A DNA stretch of 64,000 nucleotides from positions 124,001-188,000 of the forward strand of contig NZ_CP062260.1 of assembly GCF_014863545.1 (NCBI RefSeq), written 5' to 3'. The DNA comes from Paenibacillus sp. JNUCC32. GTDB taxonomy: Bacteria > Bacillota > Bacilli > Paenibacillales > Paenibacillaceae. How positions within the stretch are numbered: the stretch's first letter is position 1; each line of letters starts with the position of its first letter. The translations under genes were made by a program, and so were the position numbers. The notes under the pieces are model-generated. The model was not told the origin of the DNA. It did no database searches and saw only the letters and a program-made list of their open reading frames with translations. Shown here piece after piece: positions 43,029 through 51,389 of the stretch.

Positions 43029-43108
43029 GATTTTTCCAGAGAAAACGGCTCATAGCTGAAGGGGAAATCACGAATAGACCGAGACTATTGAGCTTGAACG
43101 GTATAAAA

Positions 43109-43141
43109 AAAAGCGCCCGGAATAGAATTCCGGGCGCTTTT
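43109..43141 (-). terminator. Terminator of DUF2062 gene
   Basis: AAAAGCGCCCGGAAT and ATTCCGGGCGCTTTT form a perfect 15-bp stem; T tracts flank both strands (T run on minus from 43104-43111). Confidence 0.88.
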
Positions 43142-43158
43142 ACAGGGGGAGCTTCGGG

Positions 43159-43686
43159 CTAATGCTTCGATTTTCCTCTACGAATGGATGCTTTGATCTT
43201 GTGGAGCAAAGGTTTGCGGTAGACGGAGAGCATGATTCGCAGCAAAATGTAAAGGATCAGCGTAGACAGAACGCTGTTGATCAAGGCGCCGACGAGAAAG
43301 TTAACGCCCATGTCGCCCAACCTGCCGAAATGGTCCGTTTCAACGATATAATCCGTCTCCGGAACGGGAACCGTGAGCGCATCTTCGATTTCGAAGGTCG
43401 CCGGAAACGTAGTGAACAGGTGCACAAACACGCCGATTCTATAGTTTAGGTAGAACAGAATCGGCCACAAGACGGAGCCTGCGGAGGCCGCAAGGAAGGC
43501 GGAGGGGATGTTCCCCCTTACCATGCGAGCCAGCAGCGGAGCCAGCAGCAGATCGATGCCAAAGGTCGGATACCAGCAAGGGAAGAAGCCGACGGCAAAG
43601 CCGAGAGCGATCCGATGGTCGCTATTTTGCATGCGAAGGGTCCGGAGAATATAGTATTTCAGACGTCGAATGTATTTATGAAGCAA
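43159..43686 (-). CDS. DUF2062 membrane protein
   Basis: 175 residues with two to four transmembrane helices. DUF2062 signs are the N-terminal IALGFAVGFFPCWYPTFGIDLLLAPLLA region and the LAASAGSVLWPILFYLNYRIG helix; the C-terminus is basic. The family is uncharacterised and often lies near glycosyltransferase genes elsewhere, which is not the case here. The ATG is preceded by GGAGGAAACGG. It stands alone between the padR operon and the germination operon. Confidence 0.82.
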   Translation of the reverse strand: MLHKYIRRLKYYILRTLRMQNSDHRIALGFAVGFFPCWYPTFGIDLLLAPLLARMVRGNIPSAFLAASAGSVLWPILFYLNYRIGVFVHLFTTFPATFEIEDALTVPVPETDYIVETDHFGRLGDMGVNFLVGALINSVLSTLILYILLRIMLSVYRKPLLHKIKASIRRGKSKH

Positions 43687-43858
43687 AACCGTTTCCTCCT
43701 GCGGGTACTGATGGGATATAGATATACTGGGGTCTCTTGCGCAGCATTCTATGGGATCCTATTTATAATAGGAAGAACTTTCAAGAATTATATAGTAGAC
43801 GCTCGCAAACCGTCAATCCAAAGAAGATCGCAAAGGAATATATGCGTGGAATATTACT

Positions 43859-43887
43859 TTGACATACATAGTAATGTGCGTTATATT
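43859..43887 (+). promoter_or_regulatory. Strong promoter of padR operon with inverted repeat
   Basis: TTGACA (43859-43864), 17-base spacer, TATATT (43882-43887). Within the spacer, CATACATAGTAATGTG carries an imperfect inverted repeat (ACAT/ATGT) of the kind PadR proteins bind, pointing to autorepression. Confidence 0.7.
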
Positions 43888-43920
43888 ATACCCATTCCAT
43901 CCGTTAGGAGGTTCGGGGAT

Positions 43921-44271
43921 TTGATTGAACCCTTACATAACAGTGACTTGATACGCGGCAATATTGATACCTTTATTTTGCATGTGCTATCAGACGGAGA
44001 CAATTACGGCTATCAGATCATTAAGGAGATCGCGATTCGAAGCGGGAATCGATTTGAACTGAAGGAGCCTACATTGTATTCAAGTCTGAGGAGGCTGGAG
44101 AAGCAGGGATTGATACGCTCCTATTGGGGAGAAGAAACTCAGGGCGGGAGACGTAAATATTACAATCTCAGCCAGGAGGGAATGAAGCGCTTGCTGCGCA
44201 ACCAAGAAGAATGGAAGGCGGCACGCGAGATTATCGATGTTCTGATCGGAAACGGAAAGGAGCTGAAGTAG
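43921..44271 (+). CDS. PadR-family transcriptional regulator
   Basis: 116 residues: winged helix of PadR type (IDTFILHVLSDGDNYGYQIIKEI, then EPTLYSSLRRLEKQGLIRSYWGEETQGGRRKYYNLS) plus a C-terminal dimerisation helix. TTG 43921 is taken as start because TAGGAGG lies nine bases upstream and the domain begins there; the long in-frame extension to 43615 has no site. It is first in a three-gene operon with membrane proteins, which such regulators commonly control together with themselves. Confidence 0.9.
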   Translation: MIEPLHNSDLIRGNIDTFILHVLSDGDNYGYQIIKEIAIRSGNRFELKEPTLYSSLRRLEKQGLIRSYWGEETQGGRRKYYNLSQEGMKRLLRNQEEWKAAREIIDVLIGNGKELK

Positions 44272-44273
44272 CA

Positions 44274-44954
44274 ATGACCAACAGGCATGATCTCGAGATT
44301 TTTGTGGATCGCCTATTCGCGAATCAACGCAAAACCAAGGAAGTTGTCGATCTGAAGAACGAGGTTCTCAGCAATTTGGAGGCGCGGGTCACGGATTATA
44401 TGGAGAACGGCATAGCATATCAGTCGGCGATCAGTCTGGCGATCGAAAATATGGAAGACATCGAATCTCTGATTGACGACAACCAGAAAATTTACAGCTA
44501 CCGTTTCCGTCATGACCTCCTTCAGAGCGCCCTTATTTATTCCATGCTGGCCTGGATCGCTACCATTCCGGCCCGGTTTTTGCCAAACGGGATATGGGTG
44601 AACACGTTCCTCCTGTGTTTGGCTGCATTAACCGGTGCGGCGTATCTTTCCATGTCACGGCATCTGAAACGGTATGAAAAGCAGACAGCCGTCATCAATG
44701 CAGGCAAATTGAACCAATGGAGCAAGTGGGCATGGTGGCTGTGGTCGATATTTATCGTGGTTATATCCATGTATACCTTCGTGATTCAATACGGAAGCGA
44801 TTTATGGTTTGGGCGAGAACTGTCGGTCGATGGGCCTTATTCGTTCTACGTGACCGTCATGCGGTATGTTATCCCGATGACGTCGGTCATCATTCCGCTG
44901 CTGGTCCAGAAAGCTTATAAACTAACGTTTCAACTTGAGGTGAATGAACCATGA
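44274..44954 (+). CDS. Permease-prefix-domain membrane protein
   Basis: 226 residues. A cytosolic helical N-terminus (DLEIFVDRLFANQRKTKEVVDLKNEVLSNLEARV, then AIENMEDIESLIDDN, about 5-75) matches the permease prefix/DUF1700-like domain often encoded after padR. Four hydrophobic helices follow (about 85-105, 110-128, 160-180, 200-220). AAAGGAGCTG precedes ATG 44274, three bases after the padR stop. It may act as an anti-regulator or as a membrane sensor for the PadR protein (inference). Confidence 0.7.
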   Translation: MTNRHDLEIFVDRLFANQRKTKEVVDLKNEVLSNLEARVTDYMENGIAYQSAISLAIENMEDIESLIDDNQKIYSYRFRHDLLQSALIYSMLAWIATIPARFLPNGIWVNTFLLCLAALTGAAYLSMSRHLKRYEKQTAVINAGKLNQWSKWAWWLWSIFIVVISMYTFVIQYGSDLWFGRELSVDGPYSFYVTVMRYVIPMTSVIIPLLVQKAYKLTFQLEVNEP

Positions 44955-45523
44955 GCAGAAAGAATTGGCTGATCGTTGTCCTGCTGCTTATCGGCATCGG
45001 GGGCATGGTGGCGCTGGAGGGATACATTAAGCCCAAGGCAGATGAACAAGCGGTTCAGTATGAAGCGGAGCAAAATGATCCGCTGACGCACGATATACGG
45101 AATTCGCTGAACTTCGCCAGCCCATATATGGGCAATGCCGGGAACCTGATCAATTTGAATGCTTCGCTTCCCATGCGTGACATTGAGCGCACATTTCAGC
45201 TGTATCCGGAGGAATTGACGGCCGAGCTTCGGTTCAAGTCCAGGGTCGGCGATCTGAAAGAGGACATGCTGAAGCGGACGCTGGTCTATAATTCCACTGC
45301 GAATTTTGCCATGATTGATAATTTGGATACACTGATCTTCAAGTTTGAAGACCGGTCTTTCACCATCCGTCGGGATGAGGTGGAGGCATGGTATGGCATC
45401 GGGACGGGTCTTGCGTCCTTGCAGGAACCCGTGACATGGGAGAAGGAAGTTCAAGTCCGTCTTCACGATAACAAGTATGTCAGTGAATACGTAGATAATC
45501 TCATCGAGATCAAGAATCTATAG
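44951..45523 (+). CDS. DUF4825 membrane-anchored protein
   Basis: 190 residues: N-terminal helix (WLIVVLLLIGIGGMVAL, about 6-22), then an extracellular domain with SPYMGNAGNLINLNASLPM near 57-75, the hallmark region of DUF4825. The start overlaps the previous stop by ATGA, so it is translationally coupled. The PadR/prefix/DUF4825 trio looks like an envelope-linked regulatory unit. Function unknown. Confidence 0.78.
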   Translation: MSRKNWLIVVLLLIGIGGMVALEGYIKPKADEQAVQYEAEQNDPLTHDIRNSLNFASPYMGNAGNLINLNASLPMRDIERTFQLYPEELTAELRFKSRVGDLKEDMLKRTLVYNSTANFAMIDNLDTLIFKFEDRSFTIRRDEVEAWYGIGTGLASLQEPVTWEKEVQVRLHDNKYVSEYVDNLIEIKNL

Positions 45524-45549
45524 AGATAAACCGGAGGGGAGTGAACGTG

Positions 45550-46872
45550 ATGGGTTCAGATCAACGCCAAATCATCCTAGGCGCTTTTCTGATGAATTAC
45601 GGCCATCATATCGCTGCATGGCGTCATGCCGATTCGGCAGGGGTCGGGGCGATGGACTACGATTTCTATAAACGCTGCGCCCAAGCAGCCGAACGCGGAA
45701 AATTCGATATGGTATTCCTTGCGGACAACAACTCGATCCCGTTGATCGAGGATTTACGGACGAATGTCAGCTTTCTGCAGCCTGAAGCGCTCACCATGCT
45801 GAGCGGCCTCGCCGGGGTGACGGAACGTATTGGATTAGCCGGAACGGCATCTACAACCTTCAACGAGCCGTACGGATTGGCCAGGCGTCTGTCAACGCTG
45901 GATCATATCAGCGGCGGCAGGGCCGCCTGGAATGTGGTGACCTCCACGAAGGATGCGGAGGCACGCAATTTTGGATCGGCGGAATTAATGGAGCACGAAA
46001 AACGGTATGAAAGGGCGGAGGAATTTCTACGAGTCGTGACCGGATTATGGGACGGCTGGGAGGACGATGCCCTTGTATTGGATCGGCAAAAGGCGGTCTT
46101 TGCCGATACGGCACGGATTCATCGGGCGCATCATGAAGGTGAGTACTTCAGGGTGGAAGGGCCCTTGAACATGCCGAGATCTCCGCAGGGGAGGCCTGTC
46201 ATCATTGAAGCGGGAACCTCCGCAGCGGGAAGAAGGCTTGCGGCCCAAACGGCTGATGTAGTGTTCACGGCCTGCGAAAGTAAAGAAGATGCGATAAGGT
46301 ATTACCGCGAGTTTAAGGATTTGCTTAAGGAGTATGGACGGGTAGAGGAAGAAGTGAAGGTTCTCCCGGGATTGTTGATCTTCCTCGGAGAGAGCGAAGC
46401 CGAAGCTTTGGCGTATCACCGAACATTCAGCGAGCTCATTCTGCCGGAGGCAGGGGTGAAGTATGTGTCCCAGCTGCTGAATGCGGATCTGACCGGATAT
46501 CCGGTAGACGGTCCGCTGCCTGATCTGCCGCGGGAAGGAAACAGCAGCCGGGCGATCATGATTATGGATATGGCTGCGAAATCGGGCATGAGCATTCTGG
46601 AGCTCGGCCGGCATTACGCGGTGTCGAGGGGACATATGACGATGGTTGGCACTGCGCGGCAAGTTGCCGATATGATGGAGGATTGGTTCCGCAGCTTGGC
46701 CTGCGATGGATTCAACATTATGGCCCCTCTGCTCCCGAGCGGGCTCGAACAGTTTGTGGAGCGCGTAGTCCCGCTGCTTCAGCAGCGGGGGCTGTTTCGC
46801 GAGGAATATGCGGGCAGGACGTTACGAGATCACCTCGGGCTGATCCGGCCGCAAACCCAACATGAAAAATAA
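45550..46872 (+). CDS. LLM-class flavin-dependent monooxygenase (NtaA/SnaA/DszA type)
   Basis: 440 residues with the bacterial luciferase-like TIM barrel. Family landmarks: HIAAWRHADS near 20, FLADN, TMLSGLAGVTERIGLAGTASTTFNEPYGLARRLSTLDHISGGRAAWNVVTS near 75-125, and the C-terminal GFNIMAPLLPSGLEQFVERVVPLLQQRG. Such enzymes use reduced FMN to open nitrilotriacetate, pristinamycin or organosulfur substrates. ATG 45550 follows CGGAGGGGAGTG. It lies 26 bases after the DUF4825 gene. Context points to organosulfur use. Confidence 0.9.
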   Translation: MGSDQRQIILGAFLMNYGHHIAAWRHADSAGVGAMDYDFYKRCAQAAERGKFDMVFLADNNSIPLIEDLRTNVSFLQPEALTMLSGLAGVTERIGLAGTASTTFNEPYGLARRLSTLDHISGGRAAWNVVTSTKDAEARNFGSAELMEHEKRYERAEEFLRVVTGLWDGWEDDALVLDRQKAVFADTARIHRAHHEGEYFRVEGPLNMPRSPQGRPVIIEAGTSAAGRRLAAQTADVVFTACESKEDAIRYYREFKDLLKEYGRVEEEVKVLPGLLIFLGESEAEALAYHRTFSELILPEAGVKYVSQLLNADLTGYPVDGPLPDLPREGNSSRAIMIMDMAAKSGMSILELGRHYAVSRGHMTMVGTARQVADMMEDWFRSLACDGFNIMAPLLPSGLEQFVERVVPLLQQRGLFREEYAGRTLRDHLGLIRPQTQHEK

Positions 46873-46901
46873 TTGACGACAAAATTAGACGGTGTTATAA
46901 T
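46873..46901 (+). promoter_or_regulatory. Strong promoter of leader and aldo/keto reductase
   Basis: TTGACG (46873-46878), 17-base spacer, perfect TATAAT (46896-46901). It begins at the base after the monooxygenase stop codon, so the downstream leader starts near 46908. Confidence 0.8.
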
Positions 46902-46907
46902 CCTACT

Positions 46908-47098
46908 TAACATATCGGAAATGATAGAATTAGATACTTTGTTTATCTACCTAACCAACGGAGATGAACGAGACGTTCGATTCTAAGGGCTTCATGATAT
47001 TTATAACGCTAATATGATTGATGCATATTCTACCGGACAACCGGAGATGCATCCTTGGATCAAGTTGTGATCCGAGGGGTGTCTCCGGTTGTTTTTTT
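46908..47098 (+). promoter_or_regulatory. Attenuator-like 5' leader or short RNA
   Basis: About 190 bases from the promoter to an intrinsic terminator, with the reductase gene 30 bases beyond. CAACGGAGA (46956-46964) nearly duplicates the terminator's 5' arm CAACCGGAGA (47038-47047). It could pair with the 3' arm TCTCCGGTTG instead, as an antiterminator. A GAACG-AGA-CGTTC hairpin (46967-46979) follows directly. I recognise no known riboswitch; no S-box or T-box signature was seen. A separate small RNA is the alternative. Confidence 0.45.
47037..47098 (+). terminator. Intrinsic terminator in front of aldo/keto reductase
   Basis: ACAACCGGAGA (47037-47047) pairs with TCTCCGGTTGT (47082-47092); TTGGATCA and TGATCCGA extend the stem inside. 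A seven-T run follows. Confidence 0.9.
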
Positions 47099-47128
47099 AT
47101 GAATCTAGCAAAGTGAGGGGTTGTCATT

Positions 47129-48109
47129 ATGCAGTATAGAACACTGGGCAGAACCGGGGTTCAAGTGTCGGAGGTAAGTCTCGGGACGATGTCTTTCGGG
47201 CGCTGGATCGATGAGAGGGCTTCGGCCGCCGTATTGGATCAAGCGCTTGGTTCCGGCATCAATCTGATCGATACGGCTGACGTGTACGGCACGGGCATGG
47301 ATAACGGAAACGTCAAGCAGCTCGGGGAATCGGAAGAAATTCTGGGCAGGCTGCTGAAGGAGCGAAGACAGGACATTCTCCTGGCAACCAAGCTGCATAA
47401 TCGCATCGGACCCGGCATCAATGACCAGGGCCAAAGCCGCTATCATATTTACCGTGCGCTGGAGAACAGTCTTGCCCGGCTCCAAACGGATTATATCGAT
47501 CTCTATCAAGTACATCGGTTTGATGAGTTAACCCCGCTGGACGAGACGCTTGATGCGCTTACGGATCTTGTACGGCAGGGGAAAGTGCGTTACATCGGCT
47601 GCTCGAACTATGCGGCTTGGCAGCTCGCCAAAGCCCACGGCATCAGTGCGCTGCATGGCCTTCGCCGGTTCGAAAGCGTACAGCCGGAATACAGTCTCAT
47701 TACTAGAGAGATTGAACGCGAGCTGATTCCCTTTGCCCAGTCCGAGCAGGTCGGGGTTATCGTGTATAGTCCGCTCGGCCGGGGCATATTGTCCGGCAAA
47801 TATCGGGCGGGCGAAGCTCCTCCAACGGACTCGCGCCTAGCTGCAGGCGAGCAGCGGTTACGATTGCTGCTGAACCAGCGGCATGCGCTTTCCATCGTGG
47901 AGGGGATCCGGCCGCTGGCCGAGCAGCGGGGATGGACGCTTCCGCAGTTTGCCCTGAATTGGGTGCTCAGCCGCCCTGGCATCACGTCAGCCATTGTCGG
48001 GGCATCGAAGCCTGAGCACATCGCGGATACGCTGAAGCATTCGGATGAACGGCTGACAGAGGAAGAATTGCAGGAGATCGACCGCTTGACGGAGGAATTC
48101 CGCGGATAA
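47129..48109 (+). CDS. Aldo/keto reductase
   Basis: 326 residues of the AKR superfamily, NADPH-dependent TIM barrel. The tetrad is visible: D48 and Y53 (NLIDTADVYG), K88 (LLATKLH), H129 (LYQVHRFD). The C-terminal SAIVGASKPEHI is the cofactor region. It may reduce an aldehyde or ketone released by the flanking monooxygenases. Ribosome site GTGAGGGG precedes ATG 47129. It is transcribed from the attenuated promoter at 46873. Confidence 0.93.
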   Translation: MQYRTLGRTGVQVSEVSLGTMSFGRWIDERASAAVLDQALGSGINLIDTADVYGTGMDNGNVKQLGESEEILGRLLKERRQDILLATKLHNRIGPGINDQGQSRYHIYRALENSLARLQTDYIDLYQVHRFDELTPLDETLDALTDLVRQGKVRYIGCSNYAAWQLAKAHGISALHGLRRFESVQPEYSLITREIERELIPFAQSEQVGVIVYSPLGRGILSGKYRAGEAPPTDSRLAAGEQRLRLLLNQRHALSIVEGIRPLAEQRGWTLPQFALNWVLSRPGITSAIVGASKPEHIADTLKHSDERLTEEELQEIDRLTEEFRG

Positions 48110-48186
48110 AGCAGATATAACGCCATACCTTTACGGCATGATCATGATCAACCATAACCAATATGGATCAGGAAGGTGACACAACC

Positions 48187-49527
48187 ATGAGTTCAAAACG
48201 TCGTCAATTGCATCTTGGATTGTTCTTATTCGGAACGGGCTATCATCCCGCGGGCTGGAGGCTGCCCGAAGGCAAAACGGACGGGGCTTACGATCCCCAG
48301 TTCCTGAAGGAGGTCGCCCAGAAGCTTGAGAAGGCCAAGTTCGATTTCTTTTTCCTGGGGGACCGACTGGCCACGAGCGCGGATATGCAGCATTTATTTC
48401 CTTCCCAAATGACGCGGCTGGAGCCGTTCACCATGCTGTCCTACCTGGCAGCGGCAACGGATAAAATCGGTTTGATCGGCACGGTGAACACCACCTATGC
48501 CGAGCCTTACAACATCGCACGCTTCACGGCATCGCTGGATCATCTCAGCCGGGGCCGGGCCTCATGGAATGTCGTGACAGGCTCCGATACGCGGGCTGCG
48601 CTGAATTTCAGCCGGGAGAAGCATTGGGATAACGCCAAGCGGTACGACTATGCCGAGGAATTCATCGAAATCGTCAGCGGGTTGTGGGACACCTGGGAGG
48701 ATGACTCCCTTCCGCGGGACAAGGCAAGCGGCGTGTTCGCCGACGGCAGCAAGGTGCATGCCCTGGACCATGTCGGCGAGCACTTCTCCGTCGCCGGGCC
48801 GCTGAACATTCTGCGTCCGATACAGGGACAGCTTCCGCTGATCACGGCAGGAACCTCCCTGCGCAGCCAAATGCTGGCGGCCCAATATTCCGACATGGTC
48901 TTCACCGGAACGAACGTCAAAGAAGTCGCCGTGAAATTTTACAAGGAAGTGAAAGGGCGCCTGCCGGCGTATGGAAGGGAAGCTTCGGATTTGAAGGTCC
49001 TTCCCGGGCTGGTTCCGATCGTGGGCCGGACGGAGGAAGAAGCACGGGCCAAATATGCGGAGTTGAACGAACTGGTGGTGACCGATTTCGATCTGGGTCC
49101 CCTTTCGGATAAGATCGGAATCGACCTGAGGGGATATTCGCTGGAGGATCCGCTGCCTGACCTATCCGCTTCGGAAGCCGCGCTGCACTGGGCCGACTTG
49201 GCCAGAGGGGCGAACGGACGCGAGGATATTACGATCAGGGACCTGTTCTATTTCTTCACCGTCACGGTCCGCGGGCATCTGCTCGTGGTCGGCAGCGCGC
49301 AGCAGGTAGCGGATATCATCGAAGAGTGGTTCCGGGATGAAGCGGCCGACGGGTTCAATGTTTGCCCTCCCTATATGCCTGGCGGTCTGGATCTGTTCCT
49401 GGAGCTGGTTGTGCCGGAGCTTCAGCGCAGAGGCTTGTTCCGCACCGAGTATGAAGGCAGCACCTTCCGGGAGCATTTGGGACTGAGCCGCCCAAGGAAC
49501 CGTTATGACCTGATTGCGAAGGGGTGA
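48187..49527 (+). CDS. LLM-class flavin-dependent monooxygenase (NtaA/SnaA/DszA type), second copy
   Basis: 446 residues, a paralogue of the product of 45550-46872. Shared landmarks are LGLFLFGTGYHPAGWRLPEG near 8-27, FFFLGDRLATSADMQH, DKIGLIGTVNTTYAEPYNIARFTASLDHLSRGRASWNVVTGSD and GFNVCPPYMPGGLDLFLELVVPELQRRG. It needs reduced FMN from a reductase not seen in the window. ATG 48187 follows AGGAAGGTG. It is followed at once by an SsuC-type permease, suggesting the substrate is imported by that ABC system. Confidence 0.9.
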   Translation: MSSKRRQLHLGLFLFGTGYHPAGWRLPEGKTDGAYDPQFLKEVAQKLEKAKFDFFFLGDRLATSADMQHLFPSQMTRLEPFTMLSYLAAATDKIGLIGTVNTTYAEPYNIARFTASLDHLSRGRASWNVVTGSDTRAALNFSREKHWDNAKRYDYAEEFIEIVSGLWDTWEDDSLPRDKASGVFADGSKVHALDHVGEHFSVAGPLNILRPIQGQLPLITAGTSLRSQMLAAQYSDMVFTGTNVKEVAVKFYKEVKGRLPAYGREASDLKVLPGLVPIVGRTEEEARAKYAELNELVVTDFDLGPLSDKIGIDLRGYSLEDPLPDLSASEAALHWADLARGANGREDITIRDLFYFFTVTVRGHLLVVGSAQQVADIIEEWFRDEAADGFNVCPPYMPGGLDLFLELVVPELQRRGLFRTEYEGSTFREHLGLSRPRNRYDLIAKG

Positions 49528-49532
49528 GCCGG

Positions 49533-50309
49533 ATGGGAACGAGGAATGCCAAGAAATTCCCCGGCATCTGGGCAGGTCAGGGGGCATTGCTGCTGGTCAT
49601 ACTGGGGATCTGCGAGGTTCTGGTTCGCACGGAGACCGTCAGCAGCTTGTATCTGCCTGCGCCTTCCCAAGTATTCCGCGAACTGTTCAAGCTGTTCGGT
49701 GACGGGGAGATCTGGAAGCACCTGTACGTCACATTGGCCGAGTTCGTTGCGGGCTACGGCATTGCCGCCATTGGCGGGCTCGTCGTCGGCATGGCTCTGG
49801 TGCTGATCCCATGGGCGGAGCGGTTCTTCCGGCCGTACCTTTCGGCGCTGATGGCGATTCCGAAGGTAACGATCGTCCCGCTGCTGGCGCTCTGGCTCGG
49901 GATCGGGATCACGCATAAAATATCGATTGTGTTCCTGTTCTGTTTCTTTACGATCACGGTCAATACGATGACCGGAATCAAACAGACGGCGGACAACCAT
50001 CTGAAGGTCGCCAAAGTATTCGAGGCGACGCGCTATCAGACCATCATGAAGGTGATATTGCCATCGGCTGCGCCCACCATTTTTGCCGCTCTCCGAATTT
50101 CGGCTGCTACAGGACTGGTCGGGGCTCTGTTCGGGGAGATGCTGGCCTCGAAGGATGGCCTTGGCAATATTCTCGTGAAGGCGACATCGCTGTACAATAC
50201 CGCGCAGGCTTTTGCCATTGTAGCGCTGGTTACCGTCGTATCCGTACTTATCATTTCATTGATCGATTTATTGGAACGCAGCGTTTTTTTGAAATGGAAA
50301 TCATCATAG
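49533..50309 (+). CDS. ABC permease, sulfonate/taurine type
   Basis: 258 residues with about six transmembrane helices and the BPD_transp EAA region (KVAKVFEATRYQTIMKVILPSAAPTIFAALR near 165). The SsuC/TauC/NitT type is shown by YLPAPSQVFRELFKLF and MAIPKVTIVPLLALWLGIG. ATG 49533 follows AAGGGGTG; GTG 49524 overlaps the monooxygenase stop. Partner of the lipoprotein and ATPase downstream. Confidence 0.9.
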   Translation: MGTRNAKKFPGIWAGQGALLLVILGICEVLVRTETVSSLYLPAPSQVFRELFKLFGDGEIWKHLYVTLAEFVAGYGIAAIGGLVVGMALVLIPWAERFFRPYLSALMAIPKVTIVPLLALWLGIGITHKISIVFLFCFFTITVNTMTGIKQTADNHLKVAKVFEATRYQTIMKVILPSAAPTIFAALRISAATGLVGALFGEMLASKDGLGNILVKATSLYNTAQAFAIVALVTVVSVLIISLIDLLERSVFLKWKSS

Positions 50310-50350
50310 ACCATCGGGCAAAAGCACCACTACCAGGGGGAGAGAACCAT

Positions 50351-51367
50351 ATGAACAGAAGAGGAATACGTCCATACCTAATAGCACTTGCGGCGCTATG
50401 GCTGATCGCCATAACGGCCGGCTGCGCTAGCGGTCAAGATAACGGCAAGAGCGCGGCACCGTCCGCCGGTGACGGAGAGAGCGCGGCAGGCGCCAAGCTG
50501 GAGAAGATCCGGTATGCGCCGCTTAGCGGGGTCAGCGGACTGGCGGTGTCCTTCGGGGCGGAGAAGGGTTTCTTTGAGGAGGAAGGACTCGACGTCGAAT
50601 TTATCACCACCAAGGACCCGATAGCCGGTCTGACCAGCAAGGACATTGACGTGGTCGACGTGGCCACGACGACGGCGATCGTGGCTGCGGGCAAGGGCGC
50701 TCCCGTCAAAATCGTCTCCTCCATGTTCCGGACCAAGGGGCCGTTCTACCTGATCGCCTCGCCGGAGATCCAGAAGGTGGAAGACCTGAAGGGCAAGAAG
50801 GTGGGCATCGCCGTGTTCGGCAGCGGCCTGGAGGTATATACGCAGGTCATCCTGAAGGAGCACGGATTGAGTCCGGACGATGTGACCTTCATTGCCAACA
50901 GCACGCATCAGGCGGCTTACGCGAGTCTGGAAACCGGACAGGTCGACGCCACCATCATTCATGAACCGTTCGCTTCTCTGGCTGAAAAGCAGGGAAAGGG
51001 CCATATCATCGCTACAGGCTGGGATTACCTGCCGACCTTCCACACCGGGGTGCTGGCGGCCCGCGACGGTATTCTGGAAGAGAAACCGGAATTGGTCGAG
51101 AAGCTGCTGCGAGCTTACTTCAAATCGCAGGAGTATGCGAAGAGCCATCCGGACGAGTTTAAGACTTACTATCTGAACAACATCGAGATCGATCCCGAGG
51201 TGCTGGATCTGGCGCTGAAGCGCGAAGAGGTGCTGTGGGAGAACAATCCGGACGTGGACATCAACGCGTTGAATGATACCCAGCAGATTCAGAAGGAGCT
51301 GGGCTTCCAGGATGAGATCTACAAGGTGGAGGATATTCTGGACCTCAGGTTTATTCCGAAAAAATAA
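50351..51367 (+). CDS. ABC solute-binding lipoprotein, NitT/TauT (SsuA-like)
   Basis: 338 residues with lipobox ITAGC (Cys25). The mature protein has the SsuA/TauA/ThiY-like fold: RYAPLSGVSGLAVSFGAEKGFFEEEGLDVEFI, DVVDVATTTAIVAAGKGAPVKIVSS, and DLKGKKVGIAVFGSGLEVYTQVILKEHGL. Ligand is probably a sulfonate, sulfate ester or related small anion, judged by neighbours. ATG 50351 follows AGGGGGAGAG. The C-terminus KKVEDILDLRFIPKK is usual. Confidence 0.92.
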   Translation: MNRRGIRPYLIALAALWLIAITAGCASGQDNGKSAAPSAGDGESAAGAKLEKIRYAPLSGVSGLAVSFGAEKGFFEEEGLDVEFITTKDPIAGLTSKDIDVVDVATTTAIVAAGKGAPVKIVSSMFRTKGPFYLIASPEIQKVEDLKGKKVGIAVFGSGLEVYTQVILKEHGLSPDDVTFIANSTHQAAYASLETGQVDATIIHEPFASLAEKQGKGHIIATGWDYLPTFHTGVLAARDGILEEKPELVEKLLRAYFKSQEYAKSHPDEFKTYYLNNIEIDPEVLDLALKREEVLWENNPDVDINALNDTQQIQKELGFQDEIYKVEDILDLRFIPKK

Positions 51368-51389
51368 AGTTATGGCAGGAGGCGTTCCT

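Noticed and set aside
46908..47098. S-box, T-box or other known riboswitch in the reductase leader
   Set aside because: I looked for the conserved cores of S-box and T-box leaders and found none; only generic terminator and competing-arm features remain.
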